Below, piece by piece: positions 1 to 11,316 of a stretch of DNA of 64,000 nt (position 1 is its first letter; each line of letters starts with the position of its first letter). Position numbers and translations under genes: made by a program. The DNA is from Symbiodinium natans (Eukaryota; Sar; Dinophyceae; Suessiales; Symbiodiniaceae): NCBI GenBank assembly GCA_905221605.1, contig CAJNDS010002276.1, forward strand, positions 403,857-467,856, read 5' to 3'. A model generated the notes under the pieces. The model was given only the letters and a program-made list of their open reading frames with translations, was not told the origin of the DNA and ran no database searches.

Positions 1-691
1 GGAGTTGTGGCATGGGGGAGTGGTGGGTAGAGATGCATCCGCTGCACAAAAAATCAGTCGAGAGATGCATCCAGGTCTGCAATCCGGGGTCATCTTACTT
101 CCACGATGAAAAGGATGGATGAACACACCATCCCTGAAATTTCCGTGCTGCAAACTTCCGGGCTGAGCAAGTCGACTGCCAGCAAGAAGCGCAACCTGCT
201 TTTTGACGCCAAGTCCAACACCCTTCAGAAGTGTCCACTGCCCGCCCAAGTCTCAAGGAGCCAGGATATGTGCGGAAGATCACCTCTGCCAGTGGGTATC
301 CACTTGCATGGTTTGGAGTGGATGGATTGGGGTTATGGGCGCCCCCCTGCTGCAGTCCCTGCTGTTTGGGCCAAGTGTGAGCCTGATCCAGAGGCCCGCA
401 GTGGCGGAAGATCTCACGCAGCGAGTCCTCAGTCACCTGAGCACGAAGACGTGGGCTTTGCCGGTGCCTGGGGATGCTTGGCTTCTGCACCCTTAGTCCA
501 TTTTGGGGATAGGTATGGTACGAGAGAATCTTGACCCGACACATACCCTACATTCCGACTTCATCCAGGGCGCCGTGACGCTGAGGTTGCTTACCTGAAG
601 TCAGGGCTGTGAGCAGGCCAGGCACCAGAAATGTCAGCCAGCTGTGGGATATGACATGTAGCAGCGTGCACGTGGTGCGTCGGTATCATAC
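1..691. other. unassigned sequence, no recognisable gene
   Basis: Mixed-composition sequence. Open frames of up to 142-149 codons occur on both strands across roughly 95-544, but their residue composition shows no domain, signal peptide or helix pattern, and opposite-strand frames of similar length overlap. I treat them as chance openings. Confidence 0.5.
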
Positions 692-814
692 ATCATATGT
701 CATATGAGTCATATGAGTCATATGAGGCATATGAGTCATATGAGTCATATGAGTCATATGAGTCATATGAGTCATATGAGTCATATGAGTCATATGAGTC
801 ATATGAGTCATATG
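692..814. repeat. 9-bp tandem repeat (TCATATGAG)n
   Basis: About 13 copies of a 9-bp unit with a CATATG core; one copy carries GGC for GTC near 727. Because 9 is a multiple of 3, it keeps frames open as SYE repeats on the plus strand and THM or SYD repeats on the minus strand. This is repeat structure, not evidence of a gene. Confidence 0.95.
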
Positions 815-1485
815 GAGATACAGACATGTTGTTGCGTGTATGTGCATCAATGCGGCGCCAGGAACTAGGAACTGATCCCCGCAAACGTTAAGCACCTTCA
901 AAAACGCGCCTCTCCCTTTCGACAAGGGCGATGGCTGTCGCTTCTGTCTTCGAAACCACTAGGACGAAAGTAAGTAGTACCACAGGCCAAATCGAAAAAA
1001 CGACTCCTCCTCACCTCAGAAATAAACAAGCGATGCAGGGTTCTCACACCGAGCGGCATACAGGCTGTGCTTGTCCTTCACGTCGAGGATGGCGCCGAAA
1101 GACACCGCCGCTGCGATCGAGGGAGCTTCCGAGGCGCTCGGCATGGCGTTGGGTGGAGCTACTTGCCACCGACTGTCACTGAAGGCGGTCATTTTTTAAA
1201 AGACCTATACGGAACGAGGGGTTAGACTTAGGGTGAGGAGGCTCTGAAAAGAGCTTGCTTTTGTAGTGGAAGACCTGGACGAAGGAGGCTGTGAACCTAA
1301 TTGAGACATGGTCTCCACTCCACGCGTTCCAAGGCGTACACGGCAAGCAACCTCTCGTGAAACTTCAGCACTTCTCCGACCCCACGCAAGCAGATTGCCA
1401 TATGCCCAAATATCCTTCTCATCAATTTTCTTCTTACTATTCTTATTCTTCTTGATCTTCTTAGGTTCATTTTTTTTTGGTAGAA
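815..1485. other. unassigned sequence with a T-rich end
   Basis: No domain recognised in any frame. Positions 1420-1480 are pyrimidine-rich (TTCTT-type) and run directly into the first telomere-type array. Confidence 0.45.
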
Positions 1486-1512
1486 CCCAAAACCCTAAAC
1501 CCTAAACCCTAA
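1486..1512 (-). repeat. interstitial telomere-type array, CCCTAAA strand
   Basis: Three to four CCCTAAA units directly after a T-rich stretch; the first array of the window. Confidence 0.9.
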
Positions 1513-2035
1513 TCGCATTCTTATGCTTCCGGGCCGCTCCAGCAGCCTCTGCCCTGCCTGGAGGTCTCCAAAGCGAAGCCTGGAGCGGCAAGCGAACCTC
1601 TAAGCTCCCAGAGGCCCACTCTGTAGCAGGAATTATTGGGGTCCTTAAACGAGAGGGGGGGGGGTTCATGGGGGTAAGATACCTCCCTCCCTTAAGAACC
1701 CTACAAGGGAAGGAGCCCCGAAACCCTAAGATTCTCAGAAAGACGACTTCGTGGCTGGCTGGTTCACCTCAAGATGGCGACCGCCCCACAGTTTGAACAC
1801 GCGACACGCTGGGATGCATCAGCCGCAGAGATTAGATTGGTCTGAATTTCACTCACGCAAGGATTGCGCCGCTGTTGCTGCCGCTTTTGTAGTCGTCTCA
1901 TTGTCGTCGCAGCTGTTGAGATCGTGCTGGCTTGCGGTCATTGTGATTGTTGTGCATGCTGGAGCCGTGGTTGGTATGTTGCTGAGAACTTCAGGGTTAC
2001 TTCCGCAGCTCTTTAGAATCAACCCAAGTCATGTG
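1513..2035. other. unassigned sequence, includes a G-run
   Basis: A stretch near 1638-1712 contains GGGGTCCTTAA, a run of more than ten G and CCCTTAAGAACCC. It resembles the palindromic GGGG element family seen elsewhere but is too degenerate to assign. A plus-strand frame over 1751-2227 runs straight into repeat sequence and shows no domain. Confidence 0.4.
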
Positions 2036-2135
2036 GATGGTTTCCGAAAATTAGGGTACCTTATTGGGGTCCGTATTATCAGGGAATCCTACTATTTGGG
2101 CGGGGGGGGGGGCTTATTTTCGACAACCCCCATGT
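2036..2135 (+). mobile_element. MITE-like palindromic element, family A copy 1
   Basis: The left end reads GGTTTCCGAAAATTAGGGTACC and the right end TTATTTTCGACAACCCCC, which are imperfect inverted repeats. The interior carries the family blocks TTATTGGGGTCC, TATTATCAGGGAATCC and CTACTATTTGGG. The length of about 100 bp and lack of coding suggest a non-autonomous element. CATG lies next to the right end, but no clean target duplication is visible. Confidence 0.55.
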
Positions 2136-2220
2136 CAGAGTCCATGAACTGGGACCAAGTGTCGTCTCAGCAAGCACCGCCAGCTGTCCACCCAGGTGTG
2201 GAGAGCCTGAGGCTGAGAAC

Positions 2221-2332
2221 GGTTTAGGGTTTAGGGTTTGGGGTTTAGGATTTGGGGTTTGGGTTTTAGGGTTTAGGGTTTAGGGTTTAGGGTGTAGGGT
2301 TTGGGGTGTAGGGTGTAGGGTTTAGGGTTGGG
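2221..2332 (+). repeat. interstitial telomere-type array, TTTAGGG strand
   Basis: About 15 units mixing TTTAGGG, TTTGGGG and TGTAGGG variants. A CCCTAAA array follows 94 bases later in the opposite orientation. Confidence 0.95.
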
Positions 2333-2425
2333 AGATGCAAGAAAACACCTGATGCTAGCAGGCTAAAGAGTCATTTGGGGGCACCAGGCACCTTACAACC
2401 ACCTTTGCAGTCACCCCCGATCCCT

Positions 2426-2475
2426 TGCCCTAAACACTGCACCCTAAACCCCACACCCTAAACCCCAAACCCCAA
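2426..2475 (-). repeat. degenerate CCCTAAA array
   Basis: Six to seven units with C-expanded variants such as CCCCAAA and CCCCACA. Confidence 0.85.
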
Positions 2476-2941
2476 GCTACCCTGAATCAACGCAGCAAAC
2501 TCTGGGCGTCCAGCGAAGGAAAGCATTGAAGGGCCCAAGCAATCCGCCCGTCTCCTCAGGAGGAGTGCAACGCAGTGCGGCCTCGTAAGGAACATCGTCC
2601 ACGACCGATCCACAAGGTCCCTCAAGGAAACGCGCCTCATTGACCCGGGTCTTCAGCGGCCTGGAGTGTGCAAGTGACAGCAGCTGAAGACTCCTTTGTC
2701 CACCCCTTAACCCCGTAAACCAGAGTCCGCACGAACCTGCAGCGCCAGACGGCAAATCAAACGCTCCAGTTCGCCCGTATATATCGTGCGGGCTCGGGAG
2801 TCACAGAGAAGTACAAAAGGCCGAACTCATCTGAGTTCTCAGCTTGCCAGAGGCGTCTTTTGCTGCAGCCACAATGCGATCCTGGCATATATGGCAAGCT
2901 TCAAGCGAGCTTCTTACTCAGGAGGTTGAATCAGGTGCACT
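2476..2941. other. unassigned sequence
   Basis: No repeat structure or protein domain seen. Minus-strand frames of 60-92 codons overlap each other in different frames and appear random. Confidence 0.45.
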
Positions 2942-2982
2942 CTAATCCTAAACCCTAAATCCTAAACCCCAAACCCTAAACC
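2942..2982 (-). repeat. CCCTAAA array
   Basis: Five to six units with CCTAAAT and CCCCAAA variants. Confidence 0.9.
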
Positions 2983-3072
2983 AAAGAACACCAGCCGGGG
3001 TGGCGTAGAGCGCGCGCTGCGCCTGACTGAGCTCCGCTGGGCGCAGCTCCGGAAGCCGCGAAAAGCGGGCCA

Positions 3073-3184
3073 TTATTGTTAGTATTATTGTTATTCTTCT
3101 TATTGATTGTATTATTATTATGATTATTATTATTACTATTATTATTTACTACTTATTATTACTGTTATTTTTGTTATTATTAAT
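3073..3184. repeat. TTATTA/TTATTG low-complexity tract
   Basis: A run of TTATTATTG-type trinucleotides; it creates a Tyr/Leu-rich pseudo-frame on the plus strand. Confidence 0.9.
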
Positions 3185-3980
3185 GGGAAGTGTCTGAGAT
3201 GCGTCAGGGCCTATACGTCGAGGCTTCTTGGGTGTTACGCCTACGCCACAAAGCTTCAGAGGACTTCGAGCCGACGCTTATCATTGATGTTTGGAGTATG
3301 TCGTACCTGCTGCATGTTGTAGGCCTTGCTATGCCTGCAAGCTCCGGCAAGCAAACCTGATGGCGAGATGTCGGGATATTCAGCTAGTTCCGCTGCAGGG
3401 TCCAGAAGCAGGACTCTTGAGCCACCACCCGGTCCACGGGCCAGCAGATTGATATCAAGTGATGAATGATGCAAGGGATATTCTTGCAGGGGCGCATCAT
3501 CATGACTGGTCCATACCGAAAGTAATCAGCAAAGCATCACATTTGTCCCGCGTGCGCGCGACTAGACACCACCCTCAGGATGCCGAACAACTGGAACTCA
3601 TTCGCGCCACAGGAACGACGTGGACGCTTCAAAGGCAGGTGCCACACACAAAGGACGACACCTCCACAGCTCTAGAATCAGCGGGATCTAATCCTCCAAG
3701 CTGATTTCAATCTCCTCCTCGCTCACATGGCCCTCGTGCGCCACAGGGCTCAGGTCGCTCGTGGGAGTTCGGTCCTGCACAAGCGCTTGCCGTTCCAAGA
3801 CGCACCGACGTAGCCCCCCTTCAATCCCTTCGAGGCATGCGAGCTGGCCTGTGAGCCTCTTCAACGCCCTCCTACATGCCAGGCGCGCCTCGGCCCCGAC
3901 TTGCACTGGCGCCGCTCTGACATACGCACTCTCCGGCGAGCTGCGCGGTGCCTCGTCGGATGACAGCATGTCTCGGGGCT
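3185..3980. other. unassigned sequence between two trinucleotide tracts
   Basis: Overlapping short frames on both strands at 3459-3982 show no recognisable domain. Confidence 0.4.
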
Positions 3981-4090
3981 AATAATAATAATACTACTAA
4001 TAAGAATAGTAGTAGTAATAATAATAATAATACTAATAAGAATAGTAGTTGTAATAATAATAATAACAACAACAATAATATTAGCAACAA
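3981..4090. repeat. AAT/AGT trinucleotide tract
   Basis: AATAATAAT with a longer-period block (TACTAATAAGAATAGTAGT) that occurs twice. Translates as poly-Asn with Ser/Thr on plus and poly-Leu on minus, so frames crossing it are artefactual. Confidence 0.9.
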
Positions 4091-4201
4091 CGTGGATTGT
4101 TTTAGGCGCTTAGCCTTTGCCAGGCCTCTTGAGTGGGCTCCGCAGCCGTCTCCGGTTGCTCCGCTTGCTCCGGTGCCTGCGACGAACAACCCGACATCCG
4201 A

Positions 4202-4239
4202 CCTAAACCCTAAACCCTAAACCCTAAACCCTAAACCCT
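4202..4239 (-). repeat. CCCTAAA array, near-perfect
   Basis: Five perfect units, suggesting a young or recently homogenised array. Confidence 0.95.
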
Positions 4240-4362
4240 GTGGATGCACCAATTTACGAGCTAGCGATCTCGACACAAGAGTCCAGATTTGACTTCAGGG
4301 GTTGCCACGTAGCCGAGACCGTGTCATTCTCTTGCTTTCCGGTCTTTGGGAAGGTCGACTTA

Positions 4363-4395
4363 CTAAACCCTAAACCCTAAACCCTATACCCTAAA
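4363..4395 (-). repeat. CCCTAAA array
   Basis: Four units, one with a T insertion (CCCTATA). Confidence 0.9.
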
Positions 4396-4558
4396 GCCGA
4401 AGTCTTTGAAGAGACACAGTTGCTGCTGAGGAGGTGGACGGAGCACGGCAAGACCCTGCCTCCAGGAAGAGGAGAAGCAGCGCCACCACAGATGGCTTGG
4501 CATCGCCGCGATTCACAACTTCTGCCATGGAGCCGAACCTGCCATGCTGGGAGTAATG

Positions 4559-4752
4559 AGTAGTGTATAATATATATATATATATGTATTTACTTATCTT
4601 TTATTTATATTTACATTTATAGCTATGCTGATATACATATTTTGATAGATTATTTAGCCGTTCTTTAATTATTTATTTAACTTTGCATTTGTTACTTGTA
4701 TATGTGTGTATAAAATATATACAGTAGTATATACATATATACTTATATATGC
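4559..4752. repeat. A/T-rich tract with TATA dinucleotide runs
   Basis: Strongly A/T-rich with TATATATA runs at both ends; no coding sequence. Confidence 0.8.
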
Positions 4753-4872
4753 GTATCTCTGTGGTGCAGGCCGCACTCGGGCGCGACCTCCCATGAACAT
4801 CGCGAACGCACGAGTAAAGTCATTTCCCAGCAAGTGCTGCAAACACCCGTTAATCCTCCAAACGAAAATGAA

Positions 4873-5013
4873 GTTAAGGTTTAGGGTTAAGGGATTAGGC
4901 TTAGGGTTTTGGGTTTTGGGTCTTGGGTTTAGGGTTTAGGGTTTAGGGTTTAAGGTTAAGGGTTTAGGGTTTAGGGTTTAGGGTTTAGGGTTTAGGGTTT
5001 AGGGTTTAGGGTA
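4873..5013 (+). repeat. long TTTAGGG array
   Basis: About 19 units. The left part is degenerate (TTAAGGG, TTTTGGG) and the right part is perfect TTTAGGG, a gradient from diverged to clean across one array. Confidence 0.95.
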
Positions 5014-5174
5014 ACCCAACAGCCAATAAGTCTACCAAGTGACCAGGCATTGAGCCGCGCAGTGGTGCCTGGCAGACCACCTGAAAACAGTTGCTGCAAC
5101 TGACCCCAGGAGTCGACAGACGGGGCGCAGAGCGATTCGAAACTATTTAGGATCATGTTCGGGCCCTTGAGGAG

Positions 5175-5310
5175 CTTAGGGTTTAGGGTCTAGTGTTTAG
5201 GCTTTAGGCTTTAGGCTTCAGGCTTTAGGCTTCAGGCTTCAGGCATTAGGCTTTAGGCTTTAGGCTTCAGGGCTTATACAGGGTTTCGGGCTTGGGGTTT
5301 ATGGTTTAGG
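5175..5310 (+). repeat. degenerate telomere-type array dominated by TTTAGGC / TTCAGGC
   Basis: Starts as TTTAGGG and then becomes a run of TTTAGGC and TTCAGGC heptamers with the same 7-bp period, a locally homogenised variant. Confidence 0.85.
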
Positions 5311-5479
5311 TTCTTAATAGGGCCGCACGTTCTGTGCTCCCGCGGTTGTACCAAGAGGCCTTTCAGCGCAAAAGGCGTCTTGCCAAACTGCGTGGCATAG
5401 CTCGATCCCAGTGCGTCCTTGATCCTATCCTTGGCGTTGCAAAGCGGGCCAACTTGGGAGCTTTCACATTGAGAACGCC

Positions 5480-5795
5480 ATTATGAAGACCATCGCTATT
5501 GCCTCTATTATGGTGATTGTGATTATTGCAACCCTTCTTCTTAATAGGATCAGTATGGCTCTTATGGTTAACATGGATACTAGGATGATAATGATTGTTA
5601 TGGTGATTAGGACTACTATGCTTTTTATGATGATTATGGTTGCCATGACGACTATGGTCACGATAAATTAGTATGAGTACTATGACTCTTCTGAATGTTG
5701 CTTATAGTTTGCTTATTGTGATTCGTTCGATTGTTTTGATGCTTATGATCACTATGACTAGAATATTTTGTATGACTATTGAGACTATGAATACT
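5480..5795. repeat. low-complexity ATG/ATT/ACT-rich tract
   Basis: Irregular trinucleotide-like sequence (TTATGGTGATTGTGATT). It opens Met/Ile-rich frames on both strands, which I reject as genes. Confidence 0.75.
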
Positions 5796-6266
5796 TTTGT
5801 CCTATGATTCAATCCCGAACGTGCCAAGAGATGACAGCAACCATGTCTTGCGAAGTGCCTGCAACCCACCCCCAAGTTTTGGCCCAGGTTTCGTGCAACT
5901 CCTCGCGCAGACTGGACCTAAGTTGTGGCTTTTGACAAGACGTGGCAAAGCCACGTTTGCCGGCTTGCATGCGGACGCGGCCCTCCGCTTTTTCTAGCTT
6001 TGGGCTCTGGACTGATGCTTCAGGACCCGGTGCGAAGAACAAAAGCTGAAGGTCACCACAGCTCAAGAACAATCTTGAGAAAAGGGGAGGGGGGGGGGGG
6101 GTTGGGGGGTTCTCCAATTGTTTGTCCCTTTTGGGTTCCCATGAGAGTGCGGGACTTTGCTTTTATGGTACCCGCACATAAAAGACCGATTCCCCCCACG
6201 TGGAGAAGCTGAAAACTAGGCTTAAGGCGTGCCAGATTCAGAAAACGACCGAAGGAGGCAGACAAC
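5796..6266. other. unassigned sequence with G-run at 6078-6111
   Basis: Contains a long G-run followed by GGGTTCTCC and, downstream, TTTTGGGTTCCC and a C-run near 6191. This may be an eroded palindromic GGGG element. No gene recognised. Confidence 0.35.
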
Positions 6267-6418
6267 CGAAACCCTGAACCCTAAACCCTAAACCCCAAAC
6301 CCGAAACCCTGAACCATAAACCCTAAGAGGCTGTTCATGCGCTCGTGACGACTTGTTGGGAGCTTTCTTTCTGGCTCCTAAACCCTAAATACCTTTGGCC
6401 CCTCAACCCTAAACCCTA
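6267..6418 (-). repeat. two degenerate CCCTAAA arrays
   Basis: Array 6267-6326 has CCCGAAA and CCCTGAA variants; a second at 6377-6418 is interrupted by unrelated sequence. Confidence 0.85.
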
Positions 6419-7450
6419 GATACCTTAACCCCTATAAGCCCCAGAGCCCAACCAAAAACATGAACTCTAGGCAAGAAGCAGGCGCCGATCCACCTGCCAG
6501 CGCAGGGCGGGCACCGAGCGCGGGGCCTCAGAGTCATCAGAGCCAACCCGAGGGCGGGTTGTAACCACGTCAAGGGGGTGTAACTTGTAACCACGCCAAG
6601 TTTTTGTTGTTACCACGGCCCGCGTTTTGGTGTTTACCATGACAAGCAGTATGCTCGCCTGTCTTCCGCAAGCCCAGGACCCGCAACTGAATTAGGTTCG
6701 CCTGAAGAGGGATGGGCAGGTAAACAGACTAGCTTCCCTGGCAGCTCCCTAGTCTGTTTGCGCCTGTGGGTGTTTTGGGGTTTTGGGTTTTTGGGTTTTT
6801 TGGGGGTTTGGGGCGCTTAAGCGGTTTTAAGGGTTTACACCCCCCTCCCCCGCGCAAAGGCCCCAAGGCAAAGACAGCAAGTCAATCAGAAACCAATACA
6901 ATCACCACATTCAGCTGCTCGTCTTCTTGAAGGGCCGGGGTTCGAGACAGCAACACATCTCGACATATGAGGGTTGAGGATAATCAGGGACCCCTAACCC
7001 TCAGAATAGGGGCCCCCATAAGGCACCCCCCGACAGATCTGGCTTCGCACCCTGGCAACCCTGCATGCCTAACTCTGCAGTCCCGCGGCCAAGAGGGAGC
7101 ACTTCATTTGGTACCAGGTGTGCCCTGAGGCAGATCAGGCGTGAGACTTGACGCGCACTAGCATTGAGGACTGGAGATTGGGATGCTCCCATGAATATCA
7201 CGGGGGGTACTCTCATCCCTATTAAGTAATGTTAGTATAAGGGGGAAAATCCCAGACTAGAGAAAATACGAAAAACAAACACTTGGGATTTATGAAGGGC
7301 CAAAATCTCACTAAACGTCAAGGCCCCATGATGTGCTAGAGTCTTCTGCGACAGATACTTTGCGCAATGGATTTGAATGCTCTGAAAACTATTCCTACAT
7401 ATGATCCTCTTAAACCCAAGTGAGGAAAATTATCATACCCCAAGGGGCTC
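6419..7450. other. unassigned sequence with diverged G-rich telomere-like stretch
   Basis: 6771-6812 is TTTTGGGG/TTTTGGG-rich, possibly a decayed array. A near 50-bp stretch at 7205-7255 belongs to the family B motif listed separately. No domain found in frames such as the minus-strand one at 7001-7216. Confidence 0.4.
7205..7255 (+). repeat. family B short dispersed motif, copy 1
   Basis: GGGGGGTACTCTCATCCCTATTAAG followed by an AGGGGGAAAATCCC block; shares order and spacing with copies near 12566 and 16898. Confidence 0.5.
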
Positions 7451-7744
7451 CCTAATCCTAACCCCTATAAACCCCAAACCCGTCATTCGAGACAAACCTA
7501 TCCGCCTCCGCGTTCTTCGTGCCCAGCCACTTCGAATGCCTGGTTCTTGGCTGGGCTTCCCAGATCGGGGCGGGGGTAGGTCCTACCGTAGGGCTACTTT
7601 TTGGGAAATACCCCAAAACAACAAACCCTACACACCAACCCCACACCCCAACCCCACACCCCAAACCCTGCACGCCAAACCTCAACCCCAAACCCAAAGC
7701 CCCAAACCCTAAAACCCCAAACCCAAAGACTCTAAACCCAAAAC
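7451..7744 (-). repeat. degenerate C-rich telomere-type array
   Basis: A short CCCTATAAACCCC patch at 7451-7482, then 7611-7744 with CCCCACA, CCCCAAA and CCCAAAG variants. The heptamer period is still visible but few units are canonical. Confidence 0.75.
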
Positions 7745-7971
7745 AGCTCAAGCACAGCGATTTCCCTGCAAAACAGCAACCCTCAACCACAAGCCGTAAA
7801 CCCCCAAACGCTCCGGGGCACAATGACCGGCGCTGCGGCGTTGCCGGGCCGCTGAGCCCAGGCGTCCTCGGGAATTTTTGTAGGGCTTTTTGCGTCTGTT
7901 GGGGGGCCTGGCGGGTTGGGCTGTTTTCCTTTGGAGCTTTTTTGGGTCTTTCGGGTGATTTGGGGGTGTGT

Positions 7972-8080
7972 TCTTTGGGGGCGGGGGGGGGGGGTTTAGG
8001 CTTTGGATTTGTTTGGGATTTTGGGCTTGGGTTTTTTGAGGATTTGTAGGCTTGGGGTCTTCAGGGTGTTGGGCTTGGTG
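7972..8080 (+). repeat. G-rich degenerate telomere-like stretch
   Basis: A long G-run at 7980-7995 followed by TTTAGGC, TTTGGAT and TTGGGCT heptamer-like words. Together with the C-rich 7611-7744 block it forms a loosely inverted pair. Confidence 0.6.
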
Positions 8081-8411
8081 TTTAAAGCTTAGGTGAATAC
8101 CCAAATGCCAAGACGGCGATCGAAGCAAGACACCCGCAAAAACATGTTTTTGTGGATCAAAAAGAGTACCTGGCCAAATTCGTAAGCACAAAAATGCAGG
8201 CTCAGCGACGACATCTGCCCGTGCCTCGTAGCCGTAGCCCTGGCAGAGCATGTGAAACATGCGTCAAAGTTCTCAATTGCTGGTGTTCCTGGTGGACGCT
8301 GCAGCCTGTCGGATACATCACACATGCAAAGTCATAGGCTTGCTCTTGCTCGCTTCCCAGTGGCATGTTACACCCGGAGTCCCCCCCGCCGCACCCTTCT
8401 TGCCCAGAGAT
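8081..8411. other. unassigned sequence
   Basis: No gene recognised; overlapping frames on both strands carry no motif. Confidence 0.4.
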
Positions 8412-8576
8412 TCTAAACCTAAAACCCCTTAAAACCCCTCAAACCCCCTAAACCCCTAAACCACTAAACCCTCAACCCTGAACCCCATCAAACCCCATCA
8501 AACCCCTAAACCCCTAAACCCCCGTTAAACCCCTTGAATCACCCTAAACCCTAAACCCTAAACCCTTAACCCCTGA
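8412..8576 (-). repeat. CCCTAAA array with CCCCTAAA octamers
   Basis: Left half consists of 8- to 9-bp units (CCCCTAAA, CCCCATCAAA); right end has perfect CCCTAAA. An opposite-orientation array starts 95 bases later. Confidence 0.9.
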
Positions 8577-8670
8577 CATCCTTAAAACCCTTGGGCACCT
8601 CCAGGAAGGCGGCCACGGCCACCGGTGCCAGGGGCTGGAATCTCTGAGGCTCCGGGGACAGCGAACCTGG

Positions 8671-8770
8671 TTGGGGTTTAGGGTTTAGGGCTTGGGGTTT
8701 AGGGTTTAGGGTTTAGGGTTTAGGGTTTGGGGTTTGGGGTTTGGGGTTTAGGGCTTGGGGTTCGGGATTT
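8671..8770 (+). repeat. TTTAGGG array
   Basis: About 13 units with TTTGGGG variants clustered at the right end. Confidence 0.95.
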
Positions 8771-9061
8771 TTCCAGGAAGTGTTTAGAGTTTGTGTCCGG
8801 AGTTCTGCCAGGTCTGTGGGGAGTTTCGGGGTGGTTGTGGGGTTTTGGGGGGTTTTTGTTTGTTTGCCTCGTGGGGGCGTCCCAGAGATGCTTGTAAGGC
8901 GCACAGGGCGTCTTTGGGAGAACTAGTGGGATCTCCGAAGCCTTAGAGCTTTTGAGGCCTTTGAAGACCTGTCTCTTGAAGCCTTTCGGAGGATTCTTGT
9001 GGCCCATGGAAATTGCAATTCTGAGTGAATCACATACAACTTCTATCCATCCTGGCCTTGA
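8771..9061. other. unassigned sequence
   Basis: G/T-rich at the start; no gene recognised. Confidence 0.4.
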
Positions 9062-9238
9062 AGGTTTAGCGTTCAGGGCTTGGGGTTTAAGGTTTGAGGG
9101 TTTAGGGTTTAGGGTTTAGGGTTTAGGGTTTGGGGTTTGGGGTTTAGGGTTTAGGGTTTAGGGTTTAGGGTTTAGGGTCTAGGGTTTAGGGTTTAGGGTT
9201 AGGGTTTAGGGTTTGGGGTTTGGGGTTTGGGGTTTCGG
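9062..9238 (+). repeat. long TTTAGGG array
   Basis: About 25 units, mostly perfect in the middle, with a phase break (TTAGGG hexamer) near 9200 and TTTGGGG units at the end. Confidence 0.95.
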
Positions 9239-9334
9239 GAAGCCTTGGCTTCCTTGTGGAGGTCTGGCACTCCCAGAGCTCTTCTGCAAGCTTGTTGCTG
9301 TATGTTGCTGCTCTTGAGCTAGTTCTCCAAAAAC

Positions 9335-9410
9335 TGGGGTTTAGGGTTTAGGGTTTAGGGTTTAGGGTTTAGGGTTTAGGGTTCAGGATTCAGGGTTTAG
9401 GGTTTAGGGG
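9335..9410 (+). repeat. TTTAGGG array
   Basis: About ten units; starts as GGGGTTTAGGG and contains a TTCAGGA/TTCAGGG pair. Confidence 0.95.
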
Positions 9411-9524
9411 CGTATGGGTACTTCTCTAGACGGTCCTTGTTTGAAGATTGCCGGGTTCTAGATAGGGGGCCAAAAAGGGACCCTAACTTAGAGAACTGCC
9501 CTCTGGGTAATTGATTTTTGTTAC

Positions 9525-9815
9525 CTGATGTTACTGTCGTTGGCGCTGGCGGTTTTTGATGTGGATAGCAATGTCGTGCTATTTGCAGTTGATATTGCTA
9601 TGACTATTATGGTTTGCTGATGGTGCGATGGATATTGCTATCGCTATCCATTGCTTTTGCTCTTGCTAGTGTTATTGCTAACTGGTTGCTGTTATTGTTA
9701 CTGCTACTGAACTGCTATTGCTAGTGTTGTTTGGTGTTGCTGTTGCTACGTGTGTTGCCATTGCTATTGCTAATTTCTAATTGTTTGTTGATGCTAATTT
9801 CTAATTGCTTTCTGA
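9525..9815. repeat. low-complexity TTGCTA-rich tract
   Basis: Repeated ATTGCTATT, GTTGCTGTT and similar words; simple-sequence drift rather than coding. Confidence 0.75.
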
Positions 9816-10976
9816 TTAGTGGCAATGCTATTCTCTTTACAACTACGAACGAATGCAAGGCACGCTGTTGTGCCAAATGAAGTGGCGGTCTGGCAACACC
9901 TGATTTCATGCAAAGGTCTTGCATTCTGAAGGGGGGGCTGGGCGGAGCATCATGGTCTCTATCAAACCAAACGATTCTGTCATGAAGTGCCCAAAGGCTG
10001 CCAAACTCTCAACCTGCCATCCGGCACAAGCCTTGCAGCTGTTCCCGGAATTCTTCTCTACGCCACCCTCAAAAACCCAAGAATCGAATTCTGGTTGCAG
10101 CCACCGGCCACAGACTCGCAAACTTACCAACCTCCCAAGAAGTTTAGAACGCGATGTTCACTTGCCCCAGCCCTATCCAGACGCCCATAACTACCCAGAC
10201 AACCACCCCTCTCCAGACGCCAGACGCTCTTGGGTCCCCCAATTAAGCTGTCCGACCGCGTCCGCGCCCGTAGCCGGCGCCGCGGCGGCGGGCTGCAAGG
10301 ACGGCGCCCGCACGCCCCGCCATCAGCCATGGAGCGGCGATTGAGGCGGAGGGCAGAACGGGTGCCAAAGGGGAGACAGGGGCGGCTGCATAGTCTCTCT
10401 CATCCCAAACCTGCAATTTATATACATATATATGTATATGTATATGCATATATACACTTATTTGTATAGCTGCCTCATCTACAACATGTATTTTAATAGT
10501 GGAGAGTTGTTTGAGGTGGTGGGCTTCGGGCTGGCGGGTGGTCTTGCATGAAACGACTTGGGGCGTGCGAAGCTCTCCGTTTGAACAACAGCTTCCAGAC
10601 GGAGAGGTGCCATAAGGCTGGGAGGTGGCAGGTCTCTCAAAGAAGCTTCTGAAGAGGCGCCGTAGCTTCTGTCCTTTCAACCCTTCCAGGGCCCTAGGGT
10701 TCTCGGGGGGAAGGGGAAAGAGGGTATAGCTTCGGGCGGACCGGAATTTCTCTGCGTTGCTTGAAGTCCGCAAAGATCCACGACCTCCACGCATGCATGG
10801 GAGCGCAAGGACAAACGGCGCTGTTCGGGATCTGCCCAAGCGGCAGAGCATGAAACCTTGAAATCGAGGCCCAGGCACCTGGTGCCTATCGGAACCCCCG
10901 GGCGCGAAAGCGCTTTCGGGCCAGGGGTTTCCAGGGGCGGACAAAGAGAAGCCACATTAGACGAAGACAGTAAGAG
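9816..10976. other. unassigned sequence, includes TATATG patch
   Basis: A TATATA/TATATG patch lies at 10418-10460. A 233-codon minus-strand frame (10243-10944) crosses that microsatellite and shows no recognisable domain. It overlaps open frames on the other strand, so I do not call a gene. Confidence 0.4.
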
Positions 10977-11008
10977 CCCCTAAACCCAAACCCCAAACCC
11001 TAAACCCT
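10977..11008 (-). repeat. CCCTAAA array
   Basis: Four units, two of them CCCAAAC-like variants. Confidence 0.85.
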
Positions 11009-11127
11009 CTTCAGTTGAAACACAAGAGCCGCAGATGCGGAAAAGTAAGCTACAACTGCCCCGAACGGGTCGCAAGAAAAGGAGCATGCGAGAGCCACAC
11101 TCTCAAGGTCTTAATGTCCTCACCACG

Positions 11128-11177
11128 CTTAGGGTTCGGGTTTAGGGTGTAGAGTGGTTTAGGGTTTAGGGTTTAGG
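11128..11177 (+). repeat. TTTAGGG array
   Basis: Six units including TTCGGG and TGTAGAG variants. Confidence 0.85.
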
Positions 11178-11316
11178 CTGTTTTGGGGTCCCCCTCCTTC
11201 TTGTGACCTGTAAGAGTATCGACGGGCCCTTGTACTGAAATACTTCTGGAAGGTATCAACAACCCGCATGAGTGAGCCCCCATCCCAGCGCGGGGAGAAA
11301 ATCCCCACCTTGATTT

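Noticed and set aside
5464-5671. Hydrophobic Met/Ile-rich frames on both strands as small membrane proteins
   Set aside because: They come from ATT/ATG-rich low-complexity DNA and appear on both strands at once.
6948-6960. GGTTCGAGAC resembling a tRNA/SINE B box
   Set aside because: No matching A box at a suitable distance upstream and no tRNA-like fold could be drawn.
10243-10944. 233-codon minus-strand frame
   Set aside because: It crosses a TATATG microsatellite, has no domain and overlaps equally open frames.
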